64,000 bases of DNA from Gonatopus flavifemur (GCA_018340375.1 JAFFJZ010000008.1:3782001-3846000); one strand, 5' to 3'; positions 23,879 through 34,770 are shown, counted from the stretch's first letter. Numbers and translations: made by a program. The notes: a model not told the origin generated them from the sequence alone.

Positions 23879-26080
23879 AGGATACCAGCTTGATGCACAG
23901 AATAGATATAGCTGTAACAATTATTGAAATATTTTTGTCAAATGAATCATTTGAGCATATATAGTTTTTGTAAGCCCATTTCCACACATATAATTATGCC
24001 TGGTTTAGATATGCTTACATCTAATTTTTTTACATAGGTTTGAATTACTCAAAATAGTTGATGATGAGCAGCATTCGAGCGGATGATCGAAAAGTGTGAT
24101 TGAACTTATCATTTATATATTGGCTACAACCACTCTCGCTTGTCTGTGTATGAATCCTCGAGAGCGTTATCAATTTCTTTCTCTATTAATCTGAATAGCG
24201 TTCAGGTGCCCTTCTTCGTGAGTTTTGTCGCGAAGACTTCGTTGAACCTTGTTATCAATTATCAGATCATAAATTGTACTTTCTAATCTAAAACATTGAT
24301 ATGCCTCCGGATAAACAAGAAGTATGAATTATGTTGTTCATGATTTTTATCAGTAAGGTTATAATTAGATATTTCATGCAAGTATACAAAGTAATCCAGG
24401 ATTGTACATCATCCTAACCTACCTCTATGTACCAAATATCAAATTATTATCTTACTTGTACAATCGATATTTGATTGAAATCGACATTGATGATGACGGG
24501 AGTGTATGTGTGGTGTTCCCAAGCTAACAGGTGGAACATAAAGTTCGTACACACATCAGGTGTAGATAAGGTAGGTAAATATTTGATCGAATCCATCTAT
24601 GTTTCTGGTACCGTGTTCTCACTTCTCTTGTCCTGTTGCTCCACCACATAACTCTCACTCTCCCTCTTTGTACATCTAACTCTCTCCCTCTTGAGAATCC
24701 AGGAAATTTCAGATACAGCACTGTCACGAACTTTGTAGCAGCTTTGCTGTCTCCATGTACAATATATACAGATGCGACGTCGCACGTCGTCATGTTTCTC
24801 TTCATGGCTCCATGGCTAATCCGATGGGGTCGAATTGGAATTGATGTTAAATACCCATAAGCGCGACATAATGGCTTAGCACAGAGAGGATTTCGTTGTC
24901 CTTATCCAACCATCACACTGTACTCTGACTGGCTTGTGTACAGCAAAGACGATGTCCCAGGAATTCCGAGGATCAATCTATACTGCTTGAAATCCGACCC
25001 GCTAGAACAACCGTGAATCTTGTTTGATGGAAATCACCGTATTTGAAGTAACAAGCTTGAAGATATGGAAATTGAAAATTTGAAGGATTAATAAGGTGTT
25101 GATTTTAGGATTGATTATCAACTGTTGTTGATTCGAAATTATGTTGTTCCAAATGATTGAAAATAGAATTATTTCGAACACATCGGAAAGAAGTCAGCAT
25201 TGAAAATCGTATACATATAAAATAGGGTATCTGATGAATCTCACAGAATATTTTTTCCGTACTGCATGTCGAAACTATGTTTTCAAACTCGATAATTCTT
25301 TGATATTTCTTTAACAATAAAATTTAAGTGTGAACATCAATTCGGTGCGAAAGATGGATCATACTAAAAAAAAAACACACAGTTCTTATTGAATCTTAGA
25401 CGAAGAAGCAAACTATGGAACAGGTGGATCGTAAAGTTCATAGGTACTACGTTTAACGCGTAGACTTAAGGTAACGTAGGTAAACTCGTTGAGGGAACCA
25501 TAAAAGAAAAAACATAGAATCGTCAACGACGAAAGTCCGAGGGTTGTTTTTATGCTTTTTATTTTTCCTTCCACTATGTATAATACTTCTTAAAAATCAT
25601 CTCATGCATCGGGACTCGTCAAATGCTTTTATTTTTATATGGCTGCTGGAGTTATATGTCTTCCTATTATAATACTTCATTCCATTTCTCCGTGTTTATG
25701 GAAGATTTTTCAAATTTTAGTTAAATCTTGGATGAATTCATTCATTTGTAATCCGGAAAAAAACCTTACAAAATACAGAACTGAAATTTAACTTATTTTT
25801 GTGGATACCCTAGTAGAAATTTGATGAGGCATTCTTATGAGGCCCTTACAAGAGCCTTACCTGATCCCCCTAATAGGATTCAAATAGGGTTTGTAACGCA
25901 AGGGTACAAAAGGGTTCGGCAATCAACATCGATGCAATGCTAATGCAAGGTCCTAACGGAAATGCTCAGTGGGTTGAAGAAACAAATCTTACTCTGAAGA
26001 AGCAAACGTTTTATGTTGTGGCAGTTGAAAAATCTCGCGATGCATGGGAATAAAAAGCAGTTATTAGGACCTTGAATGAT
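23879..26080. other. Intergenic stretch without recognisable gene
   Basis: Unique AT-rich DNA with a pyrimidine-rich part at 24625-24700. At 25800-25970 there is a repeat-like tract with AGGGTTTG and CTTACAAGAGCCTTACC words. Opposing short frames at 24524-24860 share no family motif. Confidence 0.4.
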
Positions 26081-26081
26081 A

Positions 26082-26667
26082 CGAGGTGTGTTCAAAAAGT
26101 AACGAGAATTTTTAAATTTCGCGGGTTTGGAGAGTCCGCCTGTATAAAATTTTTCTTCATTATGTTGGTACACATGCCCCTGAAGTACGATAAAATTTCC
26201 AGCAATATTCATTGCTTACTTTTCAAGTGGCAGCCGCTAACGTTGGACTTGTTTTTCGAACTCGGCGATTTTCGTTTGTGAAAAAAAATGGATCAATTGG
26301 AATTTGTATTCAATTTTGCGTAAAGTGGATTGAACTGTAGTGAAGTTTGTAAAATGTTAACAAAGGCATATGGTGAGTCTGCTATGAGTGAAGCAAGGAT
26401 TTACGAGTGGTATAAGCGTTTCCAAGATGGCCGCGAAAACGTTGAAGATGACGAACAACCCGGACACCCAAGCACATCAACAACCGATGAAAACGTGAAA
26501 AAAGTGAAAGAAATGGTTATGAACGATCGCCGAATCACAATCAGAGAAGTCGCTGATGATGTTGGCATATCAGTCGAAAAGCAATCCGAAAAAAACGCCC
26601 GGATTTGTGGCAAAACAATTCATGGCTTTTGCACCATGATAATGCACCTGCTCACACTTCATTGAAA
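26082..26667 (+). pseudogene. mariner transposase, internally deleted, with 5' terminal repeat
   Basis: The left tip CGAGGTGTGTTCAAAAAGTA follows a TA (26080-26081), as expected for a mariner. The frame begins at ATG 26288, has a stop TAA at 26321-26323, then reads the N-terminal helix-turn-helix part: CSEVCKMLTKAYGE, EARIYEWYKRFQDGRE, DDEQPGHPSTS, then DRRITIREVADDVGIS at about 26525-26575. Directly after this the sequence jumps to the catalytic region in another frame, where HHDNAPAHTSL holds the second catalytic Asp. The first and third acidic residues and the 3' terminal repeat are missing. The copy stops where the coding inverted repeat begins at about 26667. It cannot make a working transposase. 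Confidence 0.85.
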
Positions 26668-27290
26668 GCTTCGAATTCCAAAGACACATCGAGTTGATGA
26701 GTGCTGTATGTATCATTGTATTTTTTATACGTCTGTATTTGACCATTTGGACAGTAAATGATTCGAACAGGCTCACTAATTAAAAAATCTCTTAACTTGA
26801 ATTTTCCTGATTTTTGGATTGTGAATTCAAAATCTTTCAATTTCTGGAATCATTATGAATTATCAATCATGTTTCCTTTTTCGTGAAACGATTTTCGTGA
26901 CGACGATTTTATCCATAACGTGATTTTCGTGACAGAAACGTTTTGTTGCCGTAAAATAGGACCTGCGATTTGAGATAAATATTTGAATTCTAATAAACAA
27001 AACACAAATCACGTTATGGATAAAATCGTCGTCACGAAAATGGTTTCACGAAGAAGAAAACATGATTGACAATTCATAATAATTCAAGAAATTCCTGACA
27101 GGAGAGATTTTGAATTCACAATCCAAAAATCAGGAAAATTCAAGCTAAGAGATTTTTTAATTAGTGAAGCTGTTAGAATCATTTACTGTCCAAATGGTCA
27201 AATACAGACGTATAAAAAATACAATGATACATACAGCACTCATAAACTCGATGTGGCTTTGGAATTCGAAGCTTTCAATAAATCTCCAAA
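26668..27290. repeat. Large inverted duplication with coding-like arms
   Basis: Left arm (about 26668-26930) and right arm (about 27000-27290) are near-identical reverse complements separated by a short spacer (about 26935-26995). Shared blocks include ATTTACTGTCCAAATGGTCA and its inverse, and GATTTTATCCATAACGTGAT and its inverse. Read outward from the centre, each arm keeps the same reading frame open (FTIQKSGKFKLRDFLIS). The left arm is cut off by the mariner; the right arm continues into more coding-like sequence. Confidence 0.8.
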
Positions 27291-27519
27291 ACCAGAACGT
27301 TTGGGAATTTCTAAAGAAAAATATACCGACTTAAAAACATTAGTGCGTTACTGTAGACTCTCGATTTAAGCACCATCCGTGTCCTTATTCTACTTGGGAT
27401 GCAATCTCATGTGAGAAAAAGACAAAGATGGTGCTTAAATCGAGAGTCTACTGTATTTAAGTCCTAAAGGTCGTACGTTTTTTGATAAATTTTGTGCGAA
27501 TCAAATGATTAAATTGTAA
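27070..27519 (+). pseudogene. Unrecognised coding remnant split by a MITE
   Basis: From 27070 the plus frame is open (no ATG) through FTIQKSGKFKLRDFLIS, PNGQIQTYKKYNDTYS and ISKEKYTDLKTLVRY to 27350. There a 103-bp MITE (27351-27453) is inserted at a TA. Past the second TA the same frame resumes at 27456 and continues for about 20 codons (SPKGRTFFDKF) to TAA at 27517-27519. Ignoring the insert, the frame is about 115 codons. The inverse arm at 26668-26930 encodes the same first part. I do not recognise the family; it could be a transposon, virus-derived or duplicated host exon. It has no start codon, so it is a fragment. Confidence 0.6.
27351..27453. mobile_element. 103-bp TA-target MITE inserted in a reading frame
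   Basis: Left tip CTGTAGACTCTCGATTTAAG and right tip (inverse) CAGTAGACTCTCGATTTAAG; TA duplicated at 27349-27350 and 27454-27455. TIRs are about 26 bp with one mismatch. TA duplication and CAGTAGACTC-type ends suggest the pogo/Tc1-mariner group. Confidence 0.85.
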
Positions 27520-27917
27520 TCAAAAGATAAAATGAATGCATCAATAAGTGACAGTAAACTTTAATATATTTATTTCATTACAAAACATTCCATTGAATCT
27601 GTTCATAAAGTCTGTTTATAAATTCTATTGTATAAGATTTTATGAGGAATGTAAAAATGTATATATCAATAAAATATCTATATCAAGCAGATATTGAAAA
27701 ACATACCATGAGAAGAATAATAATTATTTGAATAAATGATCCTGATACTGGTTTGTACAAAATTTATTTGTTAGAAAAAAAGAAACAATTTCTCCTGTAA
27801 GCCAACATTTTTTTTTTTTGCACGTAACAAACATGTTGTGTACAAAACTTATCTTTCACAAGATGAGAAACTCTTTTTGTCAAGACGATTTTTCTCCAAA
27901 GTGAACAGTTTGCCCAT

Positions 27918-27952
27918 AAAAACGTTATGAACAATTGAATTGTTTATAACGT
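27918..27952. other. Small near-perfect hairpin
   Basis: AAACGTTATGAACAATT is followed almost at once by AATTGTTTATAACGTTT; the arms match with one mismatch. Possibly a transposon tip or structured RNA; nothing nearby decides. Confidence 0.5.
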
Positions 27953-28489
27953 TTGATGCAAAGCATTGCACGTTTTTCAATGCAAATCATGCAAAACGTC
28001 GTTTTCACTTCGAATTAAAAATTTATGAATTTGTTATTAATTTTTACAAATCTTTTCGACATTGTCGACTTCGGGGAAGTCTTACGAATCAGAATACGTA
28101 AGATTCATCCTAATACGTCGAAAAATGACAGAGTCAGAACGAGTTCAATGTTGAAAAACATTGATTTTTGTTCTAAAACAATAGGTAATTTTTATTTTTT
28201 TTTTCAAAAACTATTAATCATAGAAAAAAATCATAACAAAAGACTTGAATTGATTTTCCAAGACCTATCTCCCAGTATTTTTCCCACAGCTTGGACTGGA
28301 ATTTTCACTATATTATATCATACATTAACTGAAATTTCATTCAGATGTAATTGAATTTTCAATGAATTTTCCAGTTCATGTTAACTTTTGCTCCCATTAC
28401 ATTTAATTGGAATTTCAATCAGAAATCCCTCACAGTTTATAAGGACCTAAAATGACCCATATATATAGGCCAAACGACACCATATGTAG

Positions 28490-28790
28490 GCTCGACTATT
28501 GACTCGGCAAATCGGACTACACTCTCCATATCTCTGATTCCTGATCCGAGCACTACCCAGACTGAAATCGGTTTTTTACCCTCTCCACACGTGATGGGTC
28601 CGAACGACGATACGAATTTTTGAACACTCCGAATTGATGTTTGAATGTACCTTGATAATGGGTTGAAGCAACCCGAAACGTCGGCTGGCAAATTTGAATA
28701 AAAAGGCTCGACTAATTACTCGGCAAATCGGACTACGCACTTCATATTTCTGATTCCTGATCCGAGTACTACCCAGACAGTAATTGGTAT
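28490..28790. repeat. Penelope-like remnant: direct repeats flanking a hammerhead-like motif
   Basis: Two direct repeats (28490-28572 and 28706-28790) share CTCGGCAAATCGGACTAC and TGATTCCTGATCCGAG and ACTACCCAGAC. Between them, at 28651-28682, is CTTGATAAT, a stem GGGTT-GAAGC-AACCC and then GAAACGTC, close to the hammerhead ribozyme core (CTGATGA, stem II, GAAA). Penelope-like elements carry such ribozymes in their terminal repeats. One core base looks mutated. No reverse transcriptase is seen, so only terminal-repeat material remains. Confidence 0.5.
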
Positions 28791-29294
28791 TAACAATATT
28801 TCAAGCTCGAATAACCATCTATGACGTTAGAAAGGTTGTGGATTTTATTGAAAGAAATGTGACTCCTTTATAAAACAGAAAATAAGTAACCATTTATTGT
28901 TCGACCTTAAACAAGCGAGATTTTACACTGGTTACTTCATCCAATCTCGACACCTCGTTACATCCCTCGTGACTGATATCAATACAATTGAATAATGTCC
29001 GTTTTATGAGGTAATAAAGAATAAAGAAAAACAACTTTTGAATGGAAGTTATTTTGATGAATGAAAGTAATGAAACAGATTTCTCACATCAATGTTGGTT
29101 CCTCCACATTACTGAATAGCTTGGAATAATGGTGCGTAACTAAACATGACTGTGAATGATCTGTTTCTTTCTCCTTCTGATGAAGTATGATTTCAAACAA
29201 AAATAGAGGGGTCTTTCGAATTTTTAATGGAAAAATATCAACTGTCCTTGACCCAATTGTCAATTCTTTCCTTCTGATTGGTGCTGATGGTGTA

Positions 29295-29556
29295 GTACAC
29301 CGGAAAAAATAATTTATTTGACCGAATCAACTGAGTTAGTTGTGAAAATGAGTTCCGAGTAATGGAAGAATAGAAGCCGGTAATGAAAGCTGTAGTAAAG
29401 GCTGCTTCAAATTAGTAACAGCAACTACAGTCAGAGGAATTAAATTTGAATTTAGTTGAGCCAACGCCCGTTTTAGTTATCCAAATATCAACAACTGTAT
29501 CTAGGTGCTGGAACTAATTTGGAGTCAGGGTAACTAATTTTTTTTTTCCGGTGCAC
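29295..29556. mobile_element. MITE with GTACACCGGAAAAAA ends
   Basis: Left tip GTACACCGGAAAAAATAATT, right tip TTTTTTTTTCCGGTGCAC. Inner words ACTGAGTTAGTT and CAACTAACT-like inverses are weaker. No frame. Confidence 0.65.
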
Positions 29557-30027
29557 AACTTCATCTTTTTGGCATCACCTGAATGTTGGTAAACGTCATC
29601 ACTTGGATGTTTTGTGAAGCAAATGAAATGCGTAATTGAATAGATTGTTCCTATGGTTTCCTCAGGCTATTCGGACCTTTTATGTATTCTTCAACGAGGC
29701 ATGAAAGACGATCTCATTGCAGAGGAAACATGTTTATTGTAAATGACTTCCACTCATACGTTCATTTCAAACTGATATGAAAAAGTTCAATACAAACTGA
29801 ACAGAAATTTCATTCGGTCTCTTTGAAGAAAATTCAGTTCAGTAAGATTCTTGTAAAATTTTGAAAACTGCGGAAGACATTATTTTATAGCATAAAAAAA
29901 TGACTAAAATTATAAATTTCCAGAAGCATCATCCAGGGAAAAAATTCACGAAAAAACATCACAGAATCATACTTCCCTTTTGCCATCTCTAATAAAAATA
30001 AATCATATATGAACCATCTGTAGGTCA

Positions 30028-30607
30028 TATACAGGGTGACCCAAGACGGACAGATTATATTTGAGGAGCGTATTCTGCAGCAAAAATGCAATAACTTTGC
30101 TATTTGGCGAAATTTTTTTTGAGGCTTAGTTTTTGAGATATGAGCATTTTTAGATTTTTTTTCAAATCCAAATCACTCAAAGGCACTGTGTGCTACAAAC
30201 TTGAGCTTCACGCCATTCGCTAAGTTGGAAAACGGCGGATCTCTGGAGAAAAAATTCAACTATCCTATCATTATTTGTTTCGGAGCTACAGCGATTTGAA
30301 ATTTTTGGGCTTCTAGCCAATCAGCATTCAGCAACTTTGAATCGCTGTAGTTCCGAAACAAATAATGATAGGATAGTTGAATTTTTTCTTCAGAGATCCG
30401 CCGTTTTCCAACTTAGGGAATGGCGTGAAGCTCAAGTCTGTAGCACATAGCGCCTTCGAGTGATTTGGATTTGAAAAAAAATCTAAAAATGCTCATATCT
30501 CAAAAACTAAGCCTGAAAAAAAATTCGCCAAATAGAAAAGTTGTTGCATTTTTGCTGCAGAAGACGCTCCTGAAATATAATCTATCCAACTTGGGTCACC
30601 CTGTATA
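30028..30607. mobile_element. Palindromic element P4, best-preserved copy, nested
   Basis: Left TATACAGGGTGACCCAAGAC, right TTGGGTCACCCTGTATA. The arms (about 280 bp) are nearly perfect reverse complements, including TATTTGTTTCGGAGCTACAG and the inverse TGTAGTTCCGAAACAAATA. It is inserted within a CATATATG-rich repeat whose parts flank it at about 29995-30027 and 30608-30650. Confidence 0.85.
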
Positions 30608-30649
30608 TATATCGTCAAAATTATATTAGGCTCATATATGATTCAGTTC

Positions 30650-33646
30650 CATTAGGGATCCGAAAAAGAATTTTTAGTAAACCAACATTAACCCACAATC
30701 ATCATCCATTATAACTGGAAGAAAATCATTGAATTATCCCCCAATCAAATTTTCGAAGGACTAAACGAGAGAGCGAAAACTCTTTCCATTCATCAGGAAA
30801 AAATAATCTTCTGATTGAAAATAGTATGTTCGTACGTACTCGTGTATGATAAATGCGACCTGATCCATCACTCATATAAAGCGTGAAAAAATGAAATATA
30901 TCAGTACAGTAGGTGGGTTTAATCCGTTTCCTCTTACTTTTCATGAATTGTGAAAAACTATAGTATGTTGTAACTCACAAGTTTTTGATCAAATTCATTT
31001 GTACCTATATACTTCGGTATTTAGGGAATAACTCATGTTGATTGAAATGTAGTTGAGGAATCGCAGAATCAAACATTACACCAAGAACAACGAATTACGA
31101 ACTTCACATTTTGCAGCGTAGTTAGATAAAAATGGGACAATTCGGTGATTAGATAATTCTCATGTACCCAACCATTCAGATTCCAGTTTTCAAAAGAAGG
31201 AACCAATCATCGGACCAGAGATGAGTTGGAGATTTTGCTAACGATATATGAAAACCATGGTATAGTTTTTGATTGGTGGTATCATGTTTTCTGTTGATCA
31301 TTTCATCTGAAGTGACTCAGGAGAAAAATTCCACCAATCACATACATTTTCCTCAGAAGAAAAAAAACGTGATACGAGACATGATTTTAACATTGCGTTA
31401 GCAATCTGACCAAACTGTGCCGTCTTTCATCTGGGAACCTTAACATTCTGTTAATCCCTAGTGGTAATGAAGTGTCAACAATGCCACGTAGTGTGGCTGA
31501 AGTTAAAAGCGAATGTACATGAAGAGTTATTTTTTGCTTTCTAGGTGTAGAAGCAACACTTTCTTGCGGCAACCCACATTACATTTTCACCAGGGATAGG
31601 TGAATAGTTAATGTTACAACAGTGATTGCGGAATGCACCATAGCTGATGTATACCTCACATTATTTGTTATAAAATCAACTATCATTATGGTAGCCAAAA
31701 GTACAATATGTAAATTTTACAACCTCTCCCTCAGGGTACGATTAGAATCGACATATATTTGTAGGTGTTCTCAAATTTATGAAATAAGAAGAGAGCAGAT
31801 TGAATCCACCTGCTGTAGGCAGACCTATACCAAAAATTCTAATCAATACTAGTGAGAGATTTGGTTGATGAAATATCACTCGGCTACATGTAAACTGACC
31901 CTCAGCTAGAAATGAACAAAAACCAAGCGAATGACTGGAGAGAAAAAAAATAGGCAAACAGAATTTTGGTGAAGAGAGTTCAAGCAGTGGGTGACAATTA
32001 ACGAACAATTATTAAGGCGAACTCTTATCGCGGTAATTGCGCGGAATAAATCCTAGGTAGCGAACGAACGAGTGAACGAACGAACGAACGAACAAACGAT
32101 GGCGCCGCAATTTTCTGGCTCGACGAGTGTCCGAACAGCAGTCTCTCTTGCTCGACACAGTTCTCTTCACCCCACTACCATCCCGTATCACCCTTTCGCC
32201 CATTTCGTACGATAATCTTTTTACCCTCGTACGGGCGTTAATCGTCGATCGATTTTCACCCATGCTATATGCATGTATAGACAGAAGGGAGTCGTTGATA
32301 CATAACAGATTGGTAGGTTGGTAGAAAGGAAGGAAGGAAGGAAACGAGAAGCGGTCACCATCATTTCCGAGACGGATGTGGTACGAAGAATATATGTACG
32401 TATGTATGTATATATGCATGTATATACCTGAAAGGGAAAGAGGGAAACGGTAAACTCTCCGTGGCCGGACAATAATTATGTTGCCACTATATACACCACT
32501 CTGAAAACCCAACCTACGAGAATGAACTTACCAATGATACACAAATGTAAGGGACACAAGTTTGGTGAACGAGGTGTAGTGTATAATGGCGCTAAGCATT
32601 AGAATGGAATTTCATTGATTTTGTAAATTGATTGTGTTCCCAGTCAAAAAAATCCTCAAAGGATCTTTTTTGGGAATTCTAGGAATCTATAGGGGCCCTA
32701 TAAGGGGAATGATATTGGTTTTCATATCGATTTGGGATAGGAACCGATGAAGGATCCTTTGACGGATCCTATGAGGAATCATATAAGGTATCGCATAAAA
32801 GAAGTTTTGTTTGAATCTCAGTAATATATCCAAGGATCATTCCATGTCAAATTTACAATGAGTTCTTGAATATTTTTGAATTGATTATTTTGGAACTCTT
32901 TGTTGCAGAACAAGAAACACGTATGATTGGTTCCTTCTTTATTGTGATTTCCGCTTTTGACAGATTCCGTTTCTCTCAAACGTTTGAATCTCGGAAAGCT
33001 TTCGGCATAAAAAATTATTCCCATAGCATAAAAGTTCACATTTGTTCGAAACTTTTGAAAAATTCAAGCCCTAAATAACTGCAGAGTTTCATCAAAATCG
33101 ATGGTCTTCAAAATGAGCCAGATATCCTAAAATTCTGTGAAGAGTTCTTCCAAATCAGTTGATCTCCGTGTATGATTACATTTCGAAGTATCCTATTACC
33201 ATTAAGTGGAGTTCTATCTTGACTTAGATCAATAAAATCTAGCTCGGTGTGTAAAACTAGTGTGTAGGATTAATGATGGCAGGAAGATCGGGCCAGCCCT
33301 GATCTTCGGCCATTGTAAATTCAAAATTCAGTGAATATTTATAAACATTGTGCAACTCATGTGGGCAATATTGGCACAATTTTTCTCAACGGATGCTTGA
33401 TTTTTACACTTCTGCCAAGCTTGTACCAAATGTAGTGACCATTTCAAAAATATTAACAAATGTACCATGACTGACTATCCATTGGGAACAACGGGACAAT
33501 CATGGAACAATATTGGGCCAATTGTTCTTCACAGAGGTTTGTTTCTGACACATGTGCCAATGCTTGGGACGAGCTCGGGTTTTTTTAGTCTTGGCAATAC
33601 CTGCATGAGAAGGAATAAGCTCTAATGACCAGTTTCAGTGAGATAA
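30650..33646. other. Intergenic stretch with a GC-richer simple-repeat patch
   Basis: 31990-32520 is richer in GC and simple repeats: (GAAC)n-like at 32058-32098, (GGAA)n at 32325-32341, (TATG)n at 32395-32430. A long minus frame here (32012-32512) is a by-product of these repeats. 32640-32805 is rich in AGGATC/GATCC words. 33370-33600 belongs to the TTGGGCCAATT-type dispersed repeat. No gene is called. Confidence 0.45.
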
Positions 33647-33955
33647 ATTTTATTAATTCTGAATTTCTCGTTTGAATTTGGGCGTAATAATGAGATAATT
33701 AATTCTCTTCGTGATGTCTATTCCAGAATCGATCCGTCTCATTTCATTGAATCGGCCAATTTAATCACCAAGACGTTTGTAATTGAACAAATCCATGCGT
33801 ATTATATACCATATGAGTATGATCCAGTAGGAAGGAAGGAAATATTGCCGAAAGGGGAGATGTATGATGAATATTGCAAATACTGTTCCTCACTTATGGA
33901 AAGAAATTTAATACAAAATGCAAGAGGCAGAAAAAGGAAAGCTTCAGATATTTGA
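33647..33955 (+). CDS. Exon-like unrecognised reading frame with a CxxC motif
   Basis: A plus frame is open from 33647 to TGA at 33953-33955 without ATG at its start. It reads NNEIINSLRDVYSRIDPSHF, IEQIHAYYIPYEYDPVGRKE, then DEYCKYCSSLMERN and a basic tail GRKRKASDI. The text has mixed, protein-like composition. A possible acceptor (TCTATTCCAG) lies at 33717-33726, giving an exon 33727-33955. The CxxC and the final basic stretch (possible nuclear signal) fit a small zinc-binding or transposon-derived protein. I do not recognise the family and see no upstream partner, so it may be a degraded fragment. Confidence 0.4.
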   Translation: MLLILNFSFEFGRNNEIINSLRDVYSRIDPSHFIESANLITKTFVIEQIHAYYIPYEYDPVGRKEILPKGEMYDEYCKYCSSLMERNLIQNARGRKRKASDI

Positions 33956-34191
33956 AAACCATTGATATTAGGAACTCAAGAAGAATTTATTTCAAAAAGT
34001 AAGAATTTTATATTTTGTCACACACGTAAAACTGATTCAAATCATCTTCGATTGTATTGAGATTGTAAACAAAAACATTGTATGCAACACGCTTGCCAGA
34101 TTAAGGGGTACTAAGGTCTCTTCATTTGCCATTCCATTCAACGGGGTCAATTTATTGGTAGATTCCCTTAGAAATCTCCCTAACCTGGTAA

Positions 34192-34430
34192 CTCTGGTAC
34201 AGGGGGCATAATCTCAAATGGAACATTCTCAAACGGATTTCAGCGCGGCCGTACGGTAGTACAGTGAATTATTCGCCATAGATACAACTAACACAAACAA
34301 TGAACAAATCACACTGATTTTCGAATTAGTGTTAGTGTATACATGTTAAATAGTTCACTGTACTACCGTATGGCGGCGCTGAAATCCGTTTGAAAATTTT
34401 CTATTCGAAATTATGCCCCCTGCTCTGGTA
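34192..34430. mobile_element. Inverted-repeat MITE between two exon-like frames
   Basis: The left TAACTCTGGTACAGGGGGCA and right (inverse) TACCAGAGCAGGGGGCATAA match, and both arms share CAAACGGATTTCAGCGC and ACGGTAGTACAGTGAA. Arms are about 80 bp around an AT-rich loop. Confidence 0.8.
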
Positions 34431-34540
34431 TGCGAATACATAACAAACAACTTCAAAACAAGAGTCAGTATCGATCGATTAGATTTTATATGTACGACAA
34501 GACTAAAAATTGAAAAAATTATTTTCTAACCCTTTTTCAG

Positions 34541-34770
34541 AATCTTTATTGACTAAAGAAGAGTACAAGGAAAAACTTCAGTGGTTACAAAATTCCTTAG
34601 GACCTTGGACCGAGGTAGAAACTTATTGGACAGAGATTTCTAGAGGAAGAATAGAATGCTTACTAGTTGGTGGGAGAGAAGGAATGTCGAGTGCCGATTA
34701 TTTTGCTCTTTATAAAGTGTTGGCACAGCTCCTCGGTTATGATTTGGTGCAGATGCTGAATTATCCCTGA
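34541..34770 (+). CDS. Exon-like unrecognised reading frame after a strong splice acceptor
   Basis: A strong acceptor (TTTTCTAACCCTTTTTCAG) precedes 34541. The frame continues LTKEEYKEKLQWLQNSLGPW, TEVETYWTEISRGRIECLLV, then MSSADYFALYKVLAQLLGYD to TGA at 34768-34770. It is Trp- and Leu-rich, looks like a folded helical domain and has good codon texture. A TTG/ATG-less start at 34510 is unlikely, so a terminal exon is favoured. It lies 585 bp beyond the frame at 33647-33955 with an inverted-repeat MITE between. Both might come from one decayed gene or transposon. Family not recognised. Confidence 0.4.

Noticed and set aside
28437..28691. Minus frame of 84 codons
   Set aside because: Lies across direct repeats and the hammerhead-like motif of the Penelope-like remnant; not a protein motif of that family.
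32012..32512. Long minus-strand frame of 166 codons
   Set aside because: It runs through (GAAC)n, (GGAA)n and (TATG)n tracts, giving runs such as FVRSFVHSFVR and YMHIYIHTYIY. No domain, and overlapping frames are also open.
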